Shown here: positions 12,398 through 24,521 of the stretch, piece by piece | Numbering within the stretch: position 1 is the first letter of the stretch | Layout of the letters: each line of letters opens with the position of its first letter | NCBI RefSeq assembly: GCF_004210375.1 | Contig: NC_134830.1 | Coordinates: forward strand, 63,111,576 to 63,175,575 | DNA: 64,000 bases | Source: Tachypleus tridentatus | Lineage: Eukaryota; Arthropoda; Merostomata; Xiphosura; Limulidae | Reading direction: 5' to 3' | Position numbers and translations under genes: made by a program | The notes under the pieces: generated by a model | What the model saw: the letters and a program-made list of their open reading frames with translations, nothing else | Database searches by the model: none | Told to the model about the DNA's origin: nothing

Positions 12398-12520
12398 TAC
12401 ATATTAAAATGCTCCTTTTGTACCACAGCGTCTTTATTAATAAGAAACACACGAATACTTCAAATATGTAGATATGATTTAGTACTCTGTATCAGGGAGA
12501 TCATTTCAACTGTTTCTGGT

Positions 12521-12794
12521 TTGGTTTGGATTTCGCGCAAAGCTACTCGAGAGCTATCTACGCTAGCCGTCCCTAATTTAGCAGCGTAAGACAAGAGAGA
12601 AGGCAGCTAGTCATCACCACCCACAGCTAACTTTTGGACTACTCTTTCATTAACAAATAGTGGGATTGACCGTTACATTTAACGTACCCGTGACTGAAAG
12701 AGTAACCATGTTCGGTGTGACGGGGATTCTAACCCGCTGTTCTCAAGATTACGAGTCGAGTGCCTTAACCACCTGGTCATGCCATGCTTGGCCC
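12521..12794 (-). mobile_element. SINE-A, full length
   Basis: Opposite in orientation to the copy 124 bp upstream, so the two could pair as an inverted repeat in RNA. Head end reads CATGCCATGCTTGGCCC. Confidence 0.94.
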
Positions 12795-14395
12795 ATAAGT
12801 AACGAATGTAGTACATACTGCATGAAATACTTATAAAATGTCTAGACCATCTATATAACACACCAAGCACTGGTTGTTGCAATCTTTACTTTGCCACATG
12901 TTGTGTTTACCGTATTTTCCAAGCATTATAGACACGTTCTTATTACTAAACTTCTTTTTTGTTTTAGGTATTTCTTTATTTTGGTATGTAAAGGTTGCGA
13001 ATAAAATAGAAGAGATCCATAGAGTTTGAATGTGAGACGAACATTTAAAACGTACTTGTCAGATATACATTATCTTTATCAAAAGGCGTTTCAAAATTAA
13101 CCTCGTTGCAATCTGTTAGGGACTATTGTTGAATAAAAACCGGTAAAAATTCATCCATTTGTTTCTGAGTCAGAGCACTTTATATTAGATAAGTGGATTA
13201 AGTAATTGATTGGATGATTTCTGGGATCTTTCTTGCATAATTAACATAATTATGATTAATTTTTTTTTAAATAACAAGTTGGGTCGTACGGAAGATTTGT
13301 TATCTCGTAGTAAATAGTTAATGTTTAACGACACAAGAAAATTTTTTTTATATGATATCTGTTTTTTTTTCTTCTTCATTTCGTATAACAGACCAAGATA
13401 TTGTCCATGTAAGAACATTCAAGTTATAATAGAAATATGATACCCTATCTACAAGTATTCAAATAAGATATGTCCACTTCTTTATTTGTTCTTCAGGTGT
13501 GAATACATTTTTATTAGTTCACGAATTATTTGGAGTATGTGATGTTTCCAGCCCTTCATTCAATTGAAAATTCTTTGTAGCAATCGGAGCGTTAGACTTA
13601 GTGTACCAATCAAAGTACACTGAATCCATATTTTACATTTTGTTAAGATATTCCTTGTCTTATAACATGATTTGTTATCAACCTTTTAATTTTCTGGTAA
13701 TTTTTAGCGAAATGTCCTAATTCTCGGATGATATCTTCAACCTGTTTATCTTTTTAAATAATATATTTTAATATATCTGTAATATTATAATGTTGCGTGA
13801 AGAGTTAAACATCGTTAAAATTACAAGTAAAAAAATGTATTTGAAATATAACCGATGACATTTTTCTGTTTATGAAGAAACAGTGAGACAAAAAATGTGC
13901 TATAAACCAATGTGCTACACTGTCAAATGAACCTTTAATATTTTCTAAGCATGCCTTCTAAGTACACAGACAGATTCCAGCTAACTAGAACTGAATACCT
14001 TATCATACACTTGTTCAGCTTGTAGTTTTGTATGGATGTACGTATGTTAAGCTAACTTCTTCCATATTTCTGGAGCTAGCAGCACCACACTTGACAGGAG
14101 CCGGAGAGGCATGTAGGGGGAGACAATTCCTTATCTATATGGCGTAGCCTCCCTACCAACGAGTGGAGTAAACGCTCCCGGAAGGTCAACCAGGTATGAT
14201 GGAGGTCTAAGTATGGGTTTCCGAGATTTCTTTTAGTGTATAAGCTCCCTTTAGGATAAATATTGAAATAATTGAAGATAATGGAGAAGTATGATCGATA
14301 CATTGACACTTGAGTTATGAACCATGAAGAGGCTTTGAACTAGGCAGCAGAACGTGGGTATTTTATGCTATTGTTCGTGATAAACGTGGATATGT
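12795..14395. other. Non-coding stretch
   Basis: No gene recognised. The part at about 14060-14240 is richer in G and C and holds a 77-codon minus-strand frame (14309-14076) without a known domain. Confidence 0.5.
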
Positions 14396-14465
14396 TTATT
14401 GATTTACAATACTTAAATCCGGAGTTCGATTTTCCCATTGTATAACTTTGTGATGAAAAAAACCG
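14396..14465 (+). mobile_element. SINE-B/C relic
   Basis: GATTTACAATACTTAAATCC followed by GGAGTTCGATTTTCCCATTG keeps the anticodon and B-box part only. Confidence 0.4.
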
Positions 14466-14611
14466 AGTAAGAACAGACCTTATTATTAATTACTGCATAT
14501 AAAAGTATTCTCTCTCACACTTAACGGTTAACGAATAATGTAATGACCTAACATTTTGAATGTTACATTAATCAAAATAATCTCTTTCTATTTTTAACTC
14601 TTGTAACACTT

Positions 14612-14690
14612 CTCAGTGGCTTAATGGCAAGTCTAGGTGATCACACCGCTAAAAACCGTGTAGTTTTGCGCTTAACAACAAACAGAAATA
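14612..14690 (+). mobile_element. SINE-C, internally deleted
   Basis: CTCAGTGGCTTAATGGCAAG head and GTAGTTTTGCGCTTAACAAC tail are joined with the middle missing. Confidence 0.6.
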
Positions 14691-15303
14691 TAAAAAGAAG
14701 TTTTTAAGTGATATTAATTTCCTTATGGAGGTTCGAACTGCCATGCTATGAAAATGCAATAAGATCTTCCACACAATATGCCTTAGTAGTGAACAAGCAC
14801 ATCAGAGACATACGACTGTACATAAGACAGCAGACACTATATAAGATATTCACCTGAATCCCTACTTGTGGTTACATTCGAATCTAGGCTTGGTATAGAG
14901 GAGTACGCTGGTACACATTTTGTACAACGAATTTCAGTTACAATTCTCACCATTGAGTAAAAAGTTAGTTATCGTGTTACGGAATATCCTGTTTGTTTTT
15001 ATTCTCAACTAACCTATAAAGACAATTACTTATGTGATATTTATAATGATCATAAACTTTATAAGTCAGGCTGGATTTGGTATGCGACATTGTTCGACAA
15101 CAACAAAAGAAATGCATTTATAAACACGTTTATTCGTAATCATTGAATAAAACTCAAAATAATCTAAAGCTTCGTCTGAGTTTAGAACAAAGCATTGGTT
15201 TGTAAACCTACTTCGTTTGTTAATGTATCTCGTTCAGACGCAAAATATATTACCCTATCTATTTAAATGATTTCACTTACGATCACCTTAGAAACAGGTT
15301 AAG
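14691..15303. other. AT-rich spacer
   Basis: Nothing recognisable. Confidence 0.55.
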
Positions 15304-15582
15304 TGTTTGTTTATTTGTTTTTGAGTTTCGCGCAAAGCTACTCTAGGGCTATCTGCGCTAGCCGTCCCTAGTTTAGCAGTGTAAGACTAGAGGGAAGGCA
15401 GCTAGTCATCACCACCCACTGGCAACTCTTGGGCTACTCTTTAATAAAGAATGGTGGAATTGACCGTCACATTATAACGTCCCCACAGCTGAAAGAGCGA
15501 GGATGTTTGATGTGAGGAGGATTCGAACCCGCGCCCCTGAGATAACGAGTCGAGTATCTTTAACACCTGGCCGTGCCGGGCC
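15304..15582 (-). mobile_element. SINE-A, full length
   Basis: Flanked by TTAAGTG on both sides (about 15297 and 15590), a probable short target duplication. Confidence 0.94.
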
Positions 15583-16081
15583 ACAACTTAAGTGAAAGCC
15601 TTCATAATGTCACAAGTTAGTGATTACTTATAGATATAAATGGATATGAAATTATGTACTCTTAGCCCTCGTATGAGCTGCCATATTATTTTCAAACAAA
15701 ATACAGGAATACAAAAAATAATGTGAGTATGTGTGTGTACGTGCAAGCTGTAATATGTTTCTTGTCTGTGCTATTTTCACAACAGTTGATATTTCAATAG
15801 AAGAGGGAAAACACTGTTGTTAGAGCACATACAGTAATCATGAGAGTGCTTAACACTAAAATGATCATAAAATAATATTAGGTTATAAATGGTCTTAAGT
15901 GTCATAAAATAACATTAAGTATAAGTGACCTTAAGAATGTTAAACTTTAGAATTATCATTTAATAACATTAAGTATGAAAGATGTTAATGCAGCTACTTA
16001 AATTCAAAGTATCTCTAAAAGTTTATTTAAATAAATACCTTTACCATTAATAATTATATATATAAAAAAGGCTTTCTCGTT
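15583..16081. other. AT-rich spacer with degenerate tandem repeat
   Basis: Only the repeat at 15862-15990 stands out. Confidence 0.5.
15862..15990. repeat. Degenerate short tandem repeat, about three copies
   Basis: Copies near 15863, 15902 and 15954 share ATAAAATAAYATTARGTATA-like blocks followed by a TTAAG or TTAATG end. They are strongly diverged. Confidence 0.45.
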
Positions 16082-16193
16082 TGTAATTAAGCACAAAGAT
16101 ACACACCGGACTATCTGTGCTCTGCCCACTACGGGTATCGAAACGTGGTCTCTAGCATTGTAAATTAGCAAACATACCGCTGTGCCACTGGGG
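16082..16193 (-). mobile_element. SINE-C
   Basis: TAATTAAGCACAAAG tail, CTCTGCCCACTACGGGTATCG body and CATACCGCTGTGCCACTGGG head. Confidence 0.9.
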
Positions 16194-16854
16194 TGTCGTC
16201 CAGGGTGATAGCCACAATCACATTGAAACGCTTTGCACTATTTATTTTGAACGTGTTTTAAAAGTGTAAGTCGGTGTATTCGTTTGGTTCAGTAGATAAA
16301 CAAAGCGTTTAACGACGAATGCTGACTAGTTGGTCGAAACTAGTTAATAGTTTAGAATTAGAGAGGCTAAAACTGAACCACAGTAGTCTCTGACCTAACA
16401 GTTCAGATCGACATCACCAAATACCAACATATTATGTGAAATAAAATGGTTCTTTGTAGCCATCTTGATCAGTTTGTCTGAATACGTAGAATACATAATT
16501 AATGCCGTTGCATCCACAATAATTATACACATCGTAATTAACTAAGTATACATTAAATGGCAACATTGTCAATTAATGCTAAATAATAAAAATGAGCCAT
16601 ATTAATTCTAAGTCCTTTTACAACAGCCTCCAGACAGTTGAGTATTAATATATGTCCAAATCCATCAGAAGTACTTAGTAAACGTACTAAGAGAGTACGT
16701 GCCCTAAATCCATATAAGCTGTGACAATTGACAACGATGTTAATTCTCGAATCTTTCCAATATCGAAAGAATAATAAGTTTCACATTGACCATAAATATC
16801 TGAATTTATTACCTTAAATGTAAGAGCCTTTTAATTTCCATAGTGGCCAAGTTT
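16194..16854. other. Spacer
   Basis: No feature recognised before the duplicated segment. Confidence 0.5.
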
Positions 16855-17029
16855 ACGCCAACAAGGGTAGAATAATTCTTTATCTTACTGCATTTGTTAA
16901 TTAATTTCTTAAATTTTCGCCTCGCCTATGTAATTTAATAACAGTCTATTACTTTCACAAAATAATGCTTTTAAGGGTATAATTCGAAACAAGAATTATA
17001 AATATTTTCGTTGTGTATTACATCATATA

Positions 17030-17287
17030 GCGAGACCCACATGGCCAGGTGGTTAAGGCACTCGACTCGTAAGCCGAGAGTTGCGGGTTCGAATACCCGT
17101 CGCACCAAACATGCTCGCCCTTTCAGCCGTGGGGCGTTAAATGTGGGTCAATCCCACTATTCATTGATAAAAGAGTAGCCCAAGAGTTGATGGTTGGTGG
17201 TGATGACTAGCTGCCTTCCCTCTAATTGTACACTGCTGAATGAGGGACATCTAGCGCAAATAGCTTAGCGCGAAATTCAAATGAAAC
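17030..17287 (+). mobile_element. SINE-A inside duplicated segment copy 1
   Basis: Flanked by CATATA (17024-17029 and 17288-17293). The duplicated segment at 18296-18710 lacks it, which fixes both ends. Confidence 0.95.
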
Positions 17288-17428
17288 CATATAGGCAGAA
17301 TGAAATATCAAAAACTCCTACTACGTTGAAGTCAGAAACAAACTATAAGTGTTGCCAAATCCTGAACAACAACTGTCTCCATAGTGACCGAGGATAATAG
17401 GGTAAGAAATAACGCATTTTACGAACAG

Positions 17429-17555
17429 GTATGTGCATGTTTTTCTAAGAGCAAAGCCACATCGAGCTATCTGCTGACTCCACCGAGGGGAATGGAACTC
17501 CTGATTCTAGCGTTGTAAATCCGTAGGCTTACAGCTGTGCCAACGGGAGACATTT
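17429..17555 (-). mobile_element. SINE-B inside duplicated segment copy 1
   Basis: Flanked by CGAACAG (17422-17428 and 17556-17562). Copy 2 has a single TGAACAG at the matching site. Confidence 0.93.
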
Positions 17556-17792
17556 CGAACAGTTTCAAACACGGTTGCGTTGAAGTCCGAAACAAACTAC
17601 AAGCGTTGCCGAATATAAACAAGTACATGCTATATAACAAACCCTAAGATTTTAAGTAACAAAACTAATACCCATACAAGATACACTGTATCATGACTTT
17701 GATCAAAAACTCAAATTACTAAATACAAATACTATTCTGTTATACTTACATTATTATACGCACTATATCGTAAAAACTTTAAAATGAAGTTC

Positions 17793-17890
17793 CGTTAACG
17801 GTTCAACACTAAGTTTACGGACATGCATTGCGACAATCAGGGGATTCACAGCGGCGGACAGAGCTCAGAATAGCTTATTAGATAAATCTA
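17793..17890 (+). mobile_element. SINE-B relic
   Basis: ACTAAGTTTACGGACATGCA and AATCAGGGGATTCACAGCGG keep the order of the family but are decayed. Confidence 0.55.
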
Positions 17891-17949
17891 CGCTAAAAAT
17901 AAAGAAAAAAGCAACTAAACTCAGCAAATTGAATGTTTATATGTTTAGT

Positions 17950-18063
17950 TGATGTTTAAGCAAAAAGCTATACAGTGAAGTACCTGCACTCTGTTCACCA
18001 CTGGTATCGAAACCCGATATTTTGCGTCGGAAACCTGCAGGCTTACCACTGAGCAACATGGGT
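17950..18063 (-). mobile_element. SINE-C
   Basis: CTCTGTTCACCACTGGTATCG and AACCTGCAGGCTTACCACTG mark body and head. It causes the minus-strand open frame at 18172-17945. Confidence 0.8.
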
Positions 18064-18295
18064 GGAGGCAACATTTGAAGACACATTCACAATATAATAT
18101 TACATATGTACGGTATGTGTGTTCAAAACAGTCCACGCCCCCTGGCGTCAATTTGAGTAATAAGGGGCTCACGACACTGATACTAATTACAAACTTTTAA
18201 AACTCACGCTTTCTTCACGCCCCTACAGACATATAATATATAAATATATATGAAAATAATAGTGCTCCGCGCGTTTTTCATACCCTCTGGCGGTC

Positions 18296-18710
18296 ACGCC
18301 AACAAAGGTAGATTAATTCTTCATCTTATTGCATATATTAATTAATTTCTTAAATTTTCGCCTCGCCTATGTCATCTTATAACAATCTGTTACTTTCACA
18401 AAGAAATACTTTTAAGGGTATAATTCGAAACAAGGATTACGAATAATTTTGTCATGTTTTACATCATTTACTAAGAAAGAAATATCAAGAAAAAAAAAAG
18501 GACATACCCATTTGATGAATAGTTTCAACTACTGCTACTTTGAAGTCAGAAATAAAATATGAACTTTGCCAAAACCAGAACAACAAACTATCTCCACAAT
18601 TACAAAGGATAATATGGTAAGAAAAGATTCATTTTATGAACAGTTTCAACCATTGTCGTTGAAGCCCGAAACAAACTACAGGTGCTGCCAAAACCTAAAC
18701 AACAACTGCA
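18296..18710. repeat. Duplicated segment, copy 2, without SINE insertions
   Basis: It aligns with copy 1 over its length, for example TTAAATTTTCGCCTCGCCTA in both. The reading CATCATTTACTAAGAAAGAA spans the empty site of the SINE-A, and TTATGAACAGTTTCAAC (about 18633-18649) is the empty site of the SINE-B. The internal repeat recurs near 18538 and 18658. Confidence 0.85.
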
Positions 18711-19017
18711 TACCTACTCGAATATAACGTATGAAATAATACGTCATTAAAATAAATGTTAAAAATTGTTTTAAAAGTAAAAGCGTGATTAGTCGTTGTT
18801 ATGTTTAGGTTTCAATTATCATATTCGACAGAAGTCAACTTGTCTTCTCAATTACTTATATAAAGTGACTATACACTTAAAACAACGAACACACCAAATT
18901 AAAACCCGAGTCACTTAGAAATTAGAATCATAGAAAAGCATAGAAACCGATAAAGTGTAGATATTTTTCACAAGAATAATGTAAGATATGTTGTATGTTA
19001 GTAATAAAGAGAGAGTG
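18711..19017. other. Spacer
   Basis: Nothing recognisable. Confidence 0.5.
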
Positions 19018-19294
19018 GTTTGTTTGTTTGTTTTGAATTTCTATGAAAACTAGACGAGGGCTACTGCGCTAGCAGTCCCATTTTACTTGTGACAGATTAG
19101 AAAAAAGCAGCTAGTCAACAGTTCCCACCGCCAACTCTTGGGCTACTCTTTTTACCAACGAATAGTGGGATTGACCGTCATATTATAACGCCCACACGGC
19201 TGAAAGGACAAGCATGTTTGGTGCAACTGGGATTCGAACTCGTTACCCTCAGATTACGAGTCGAACGCCTTAATCCACCTGGCCATGCCGGGCC
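19018..19294 (-). mobile_element. SINE-A, full length
   Basis: TTTGTTTGTTTGTTTTGAAT tail to CCTGGCCATGCCGGGCC head. Confidence 0.94.
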
Positions 19295-20553
19295 TTGTTA
19301 TGTTGGAAAGGAAAGTTTAAGAATACACTACGAATATTAAGTAACACTTTCTTCGCCTCGCTGTAATGTACGTCATATCTGTATGAACACGATGGGACAT
19401 GGTATAAGTTTATTGATGGCACTGTTTATAATTATAATTCATACTGTATTGTGAACTTAGTTTCTAGTTTCTCGTAGTTCAATATTATTAATCAGTATTA
19501 ACCGTGATAAAGTAAAACGACCTTACTCTGCGGTTACCAACAATCAATTCATTTCTGCTAATAATGCACCATGTGTCCTCTTTTGATATGGAGGAGTTTG
19601 GTTTATCTTTTATTTAACATTTCTAGATGGTCGTCTGGTTGAACTTTCTGCTATTAAAAATATGAACGAGTTGTTTCTTTAAAACGAAATAGACAAATAA
19701 CGGATAGCGCTAAATAGTTTTCCAGCTTTGCCATCACTTTTGTTATACATTAAATGAAAATAAGCATGTAAACTTATGAATACACGTTGTATACTTCGGT
19801 TCACGTAATTTATTTTCTTACTAGTCTGTTATCGTTTACTGGACAGCGTGTTCCTAAATGTTATCTTTTACTGGACAGCGTGTTCCTAAATGTTATAGGT
19901 GGGGCTTTTCTTATACATTCTACGAGAGTTCGTTCTGTAAACAGAGATTGCGTTCGGGCGTGGTCAGCCTCCAAAAGGCAACCGACTTTACCCGATTAAT
20001 ATTTAATGACTATTTGACATGCTTCCTCAAAGTAAGAGCTTGAAACCATTATAACCCTTTAATATTTCTAAGAGCCTGCTCAAAAACAAACCACCGTTTC
20101 CTCTCTTACACATTATTTGCACATTCTACACATTGAATTTGATCTGAGACACGCGTAATTAAACATCTAGTCGACTGTCATGGAAATCACCAAGGTACCT
20201 CATGTGCTTGTCAAGTTATAAGATTCGAGTAGGTCCAAAGACCATTTGTTAAAGTTGGAAGTGGACATATAATTTTTGGCATCTTGGCATACAGATATCA
20301 AAATTAGAGTTACTTTATTACAGTTGTGTACTGGACTGAGGCTGGCTTCAAAGATACCCGCACTGATGTGTAAAGTTTTGTACAAATTTTTACAAAGGCA
20401 GTCATTCGTGCTGAAAAATTTATATTTCAATAATTTTACGTGTTACAAAATTGATGGATGAAGAAACTTGGGTAATCAACGTATGTAACTGAAACAGTCC
20501 CAGCGAGGTACGACATCGGAAGGTTACTGATCTATCATGTTTCCATTGAAAGT
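19295..20553. other. Non-coding stretch
   Basis: Contains the 32-bp duplication. Small frames at 19787-20043 and 20200-20461 overlap each other on both strands and show no domain or intron signals. Confidence 0.5.
19828..19891. repeat. 32-bp tandem duplication
   Basis: Two adjacent copies differ at one base (GTTATCG versus GTTATCT); each contains ACTGGACAGCGTGTTCCTAA. Recent by similarity. The overlapping open frames are products of the duplication. Confidence 0.9.
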
Positions 20554-20830
20554 AGGCCTGGCATAATCAGGTAGTTAAGACACTCGACTCGTAATCCGAA
20601 GGTCGCGTGTTAGAATTTTCGTTTCACTAAAGATGCTCGCCTTTTCAGCCGTGTGGGTGTTGTAATGTGCGGTCAATCCCGCTATTCGTTGGTAAAAGAG
20701 TAGTCCAAGAGTTGGCGGTGGGTGGTGATGACTAGCTGCCTTCCTTCTAGTCTTACACTGATAAACTAAGGGCTGCTATCGCAGATAGCCCTCGTGTTGG
20801 TTTGCATGAAATTCAAAATAAAAAAAAAAC
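20554..20830 (+). mobile_element. SINE-A, full length
   Basis: GGCCTGGCATAATCAGGTAG head; the A-rich tail is pure A rather than the usual AAAC repeat. Confidence 0.93.
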
Positions 20831-22071
20831 TTTGAGGAAAGTAAATATAATAACAAGATAAGAAAAATAATTAATTAAAATACAATTATCTGATATTAAA
20901 TTAAGAAGTATTTTAATTCATTTTCAGGGATACAGTTTTGGTTCTCGTCTGCATATAGCTGGAATGATGTATTATAAATAAAACGTTTTTATTAAAATAA
21001 AGTTACACAAACGTTTTTATTTGGGAGAAGGAAGATTTACGGTCGTAACAAAATAAATACCAATAACTAAGGCTAATGGATAGTTTAAACTCAAGGGACG
21101 TATTTTAAACACTGAAATACACAGATACCTACTTCCTTACTATGGTTATTTTTACACTTTCGATGAGCTTAGAAATCAGCAAATCTTTATCCATTAGAAA
21201 AGTTTTCGATATTTAACTTTCCCTAAATGTTAACTTGTAAAATGTCTCGTGTCTGTTTCTCGTGTGTATTTCTCGTGTCTGTTTCTCGTGACTATATACA
21301 TACCTGGAATTCGGATAATATGTTAGTTATAATTGTTAGTAGTTTTTTTATCTTATTCTGACTGTATATCTCCACCCCCAAAATAAAATGTTCGCGTAAC
21401 TGTATTTTCTTGGAAGTGTTTTATTTATAATAAATTACATCACACCGAAAAACTAATGATTCTTCTTAAAAAAAAGAAACGTTTTTTTTTCCAGTGATGC
21501 AATACCACTTTTCCATTACGAAAAACGCATCTGCTACATAAAAAAAAATGCAATGCACTTTTGGAGTCGCGGGGCACGAGGAAGCGTCCTAGGTGTGGCG
21601 TCACGCACGTGCTAACAATAAATTGCGATAAACTTCCAGCAATTCTTTCTTTCGTTTAGAAATAGGCCGTTAATGCACTCGGTGTCTGTGATTCAGAGCA
21701 CGGAAAGTTGTTTCCACTGCGTTATGGTCATAGTTTTAGTGAAACGAACTACGTTACTTGGTAACGTGTTTTCCGAGTTATTGCAAGACACTCATAAAGT
21801 ATTGATTAAATAATCCAAATACAACAACTGAAATAAGTCCCAGTCAAAATCTTTGAAATAGGTACCTGTTACAGTGGCTATTGAACAAAAATAAAATTGG
21901 CTAAAAGTATTGTTGGACGGAAAATACGCGTGAAAAGAAAGAAACGCGTGAGCCTTTAAATATAGGTTATTCTTTTAATCTAGAAGTTACAACACATTAT
22001 TAATTATTATCATAATCCTCTCTTGATACAGACGTTATTACACTAATGTGAAGAACAACACCAACTGGTTT
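20831..22071. other. Non-coding stretch with a small GC-rich patch
   Basis: 21560-21620 is GC-rich for this window and holds CACGTG within GTCACGCACGTGCTAAC, an E-box, followed by CAATAAATTGCGATAAA, an AT-rich homeodomain-like site. Regulatory function is only a guess. Confidence 0.35.
21243..21292. repeat. Short tandem repeat of TTTCTCGTGT
   Basis: Four imperfect copies of a TCTCGTGTSTRTT-like unit follow one another. Low complexity. Confidence 0.6.
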
Positions 22072-22170
22072 TCTGTTGAGTCAGGGGTGAACTTAAGAGT
22101 TCATAACTCTAAAATTCGATACCCACAGTTGAGATAGCGTAGATAGTCCAATCAATGGTAGGTTTGAGCT
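22072..22170 (+). mobile_element. SINE-C-like relic
   Basis: AGAGTTCATAACTCTAAAAT, TTCGATACCCACAGTTGAG and TAGATAGTCC follow the SINE-C order. Confidence 0.45.
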
Positions 22171-22279
22171 AAAACGAAGACCTCGTAGCCGAATTACCTT
22201 TTATTTTGCAATTTTTTAGGCTTAGCTTTACGTTTTAGGTTATTCCTCACAAAGATTATTGCGGGACTCTATTTTAGTA

Positions 22280-22500
22280 TTTGTTTCGGGTATTTCTGGA
22301 AGAACTAGCCTCCCCTAATTATGAATTGTTAAAATAGAGATAAACCAGCTAGCCAACAGCACCCATGCTAACTACTAAGACACTTAATCAAATAATGGAA
22401 TTTGACCGTCACTATTATAACGCACAGAAAAAGTAAAATTGTGAAGTACGATTTGGCAACATCTTGATGCTCTGGTTCATAGTCCCGCTAGGCGACACAT
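22280..22500 (-). mobile_element. SINE-D relic
   Basis: AACTAGCCTCCCCTAATTAT, AACCAGCTAGCCAACAGCACC and GGAATTTGACCGTCACTATT correspond to SINE-A body blocks, with many changes. Confidence 0.5.
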
Positions 22501-22531
22501 AATCCCATACTATGCAATACGATATACTATT

Positions 22532-22796
22532 GTTGTTTTTGAATTTCGCGCAAAGCTACAAGAGGGCAATTTGTGCTAGCCGTCTCTAATTTAGCAGTGT
22601 AAGATTAGAGGGAAGGCAGCTAGTCATCACCACTTACCGCCAACTCTTGGGCTATTCTTTTACCAACGAATAGTGTGATAGACCGTAACATTATGACGCC
22701 TCCACGGCCGAAAGGTCGAGTATATTTGGTGGGAACTCGAACTCGCGACCCTCAGATTACGAGTCGAGCGCCTTAACCACTTGGCCATGCCGAGCC
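22532..22796 (-). mobile_element. SINE-A, full length
   Basis: TTTTTGAATTTCGCGCAAAG tail to TTGGCCATGCCGAGCC head. Confidence 0.94.
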
Positions 22797-24411
22797 ACGA
22801 AAAAATGTTTGAGACTAAAAATTATTGTTTTGTTTCACTAATTCACTTCATACCCCCAAAACACGTGACACATATCACATTTGTTTTGAAATAAATGTGT
22901 TGTTTAGCACTAATACGTGAAACAAAATCGTTCCCTTGTAACTTAGAAGTTTGAAACATATTTTATGTTATCACTTCCAATTCTGGATCCAATTCCTTTT
23001 GAACAACTTTTGATACAAAGAATTTAACACTAATACGAACTCCTTCTTTAGATTATAATACATTATTTTGAGATTTTCTATTTCTAAATATGGCACCGAT
23101 TAATATTATTTATAATCACCGAAAGTGTAAGGAATAAATTGGCAATCTCTAGATGAACAAATTTATTTACCAAAGAAACTGGCGATAACTTTGTTGTATT
23201 ATCTTCGACCATCTACTTTATCGTCCGAAATTTGGTACTGTCTGTTTAAAAGAGTTAAAATATATTAAACTGTTTAAATAGTTAACAAATGTCCGACTAA
23301 ATGTATTATAGAAATAACCCTTTTTTAAGCAGAATTTGTTTGAGCAAAAAAACGTATAAATGTTACTAAGCATATAGCCTTTTGCAAGAGATCCTTGAGT
23401 TAATCAAATCTAAACCATTATTCGAAAAAAATTATGTTCGTTCGCTTATAACTGACGAACCGCTGGACCGATTGTCATGAAACCTAACAGATACTCTTAG
23501 GACCCCTGATGTGTGACAGACAGGGGGTAGACTTTTGGATCAAAACCCCTTAATTTACAGAACCAACCAGGTTCTTTACAATATTTGATAGTAGTTTTCT
23601 TCTCTAAAATAATGTTAATAGCTTCCTTTATAGTAACGCCATGGAATTTAGATTAACAGTTTCTTGTCAGTATGCACACACACTCGGTACAGCCACATCA
23701 AACATTATTATTTATGCTAACTACTTAAGCTAGTATCACATGACGCTAAAAGCTCATTTCTTAAGATAATTCCATGAAATGTAATAAATTTGGGCTTAAA
23801 TGTTGGCAATAAATAATAAATAATAACCGTTCAACCGTAAGATTATTTCGAAAACTTGAGATAAGAAATGCTATTCTAGTTTGCTTAGCCTAACCAATAC
23901 TTTTGTATCTGCACGTCCTTTTATCTTAGATAGATTGCTTGCTCTAAATCAAATGTCTTAAATCCGAATAACAAAAAACAAATATTTTACTCTTAGCTCT
24001 GATAGCTCATGTAACTTTTTCGTAGGCGTGCGCAAATATATTCGTTCAATATGAGCAGTTTCTGTGGAATAACTTTGCACATATGGTCTTTTTTTTTTTT
24101 TTTTTTGCACCAAATAAGACTCATAACTGTAAGATGTAAAGATCTGTTAGTACACCAAAATTGAAAAAAAAATCCATGAAAGTTAATCATGTTTTTCTAT
24201 CAAAATAAAGATCCGTACTTTTGGTGCGAATAAAAATAATACGAAAAAAATTTAATTAAAATTGGAGATGCTGTAACTCAGGTATTTCTTAATGTATTGC
24301 TTTGAAATTTGGTATGCGAAGTAAGAATCCAGTAGTGCGCACCTACTGAAACCAAAAGATAGTTTAGATTATCATAGTTTGAACTACAGAAGGTGAAAAT
24401 CGCTAAACTAC
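22797..24411. other. AT-rich non-coding stretch
   Basis: The piece CTTATAACTGACGAACCGCT to GACCCCTGATGTGTGACAGA (about 23446-23522) has the look of an interspersed repeat, but no second copy lies in the window. A T17 run sits near 24090. Confidence 0.4.
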
Positions 24412-24521
24412 CAGTGGATAGTGATAACAAGCTGCTTTCCCCATAGTCTTACACTACTAAATTAGGGACGACTAGCGCAGACAGCTCTCGAGTAGCTTTG
24501 CGCAAAATTCAAAACAAACAA
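24412..24521 (+). mobile_element. SINE-A, 5'-truncated
   Basis: Only the 3' 110 bp remain, from AGTGGATAGTGATAACAAGC to the AAAACAAACAAA tail. Confidence 0.9.

Larger units (their letters stand above)
16855..17626. repeat. Duplicated segment, copy 1, interrupted by SINE-A and SINE-B
   Basis: The segment starts at ACGCCAACAAGGGTAGAATA and aligns with copy 2 at 18296-18710. Copy 1 carries a SINE-A (17030-17287) and a SINE-B (17429-17555) that copy 2 lacks. Within it a GTTGAAGTCAGAAACAAACT block (17323) recurs as GTTGAAGTCCGAAACAAACT (17579), so the segment also holds an internal repeat of about 120 bp. Confidence 0.85.

Noticed and set aside
14076-14309. 77-codon minus-strand frame as an exon
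   Set aside because: GC content is raised, but neither splice sites nor a recognisable domain support it.
23446-23530. Named interspersed repeat
   Set aside because: It has the feel of a dispersed repeat but there is only one copy here, so I cannot define it.
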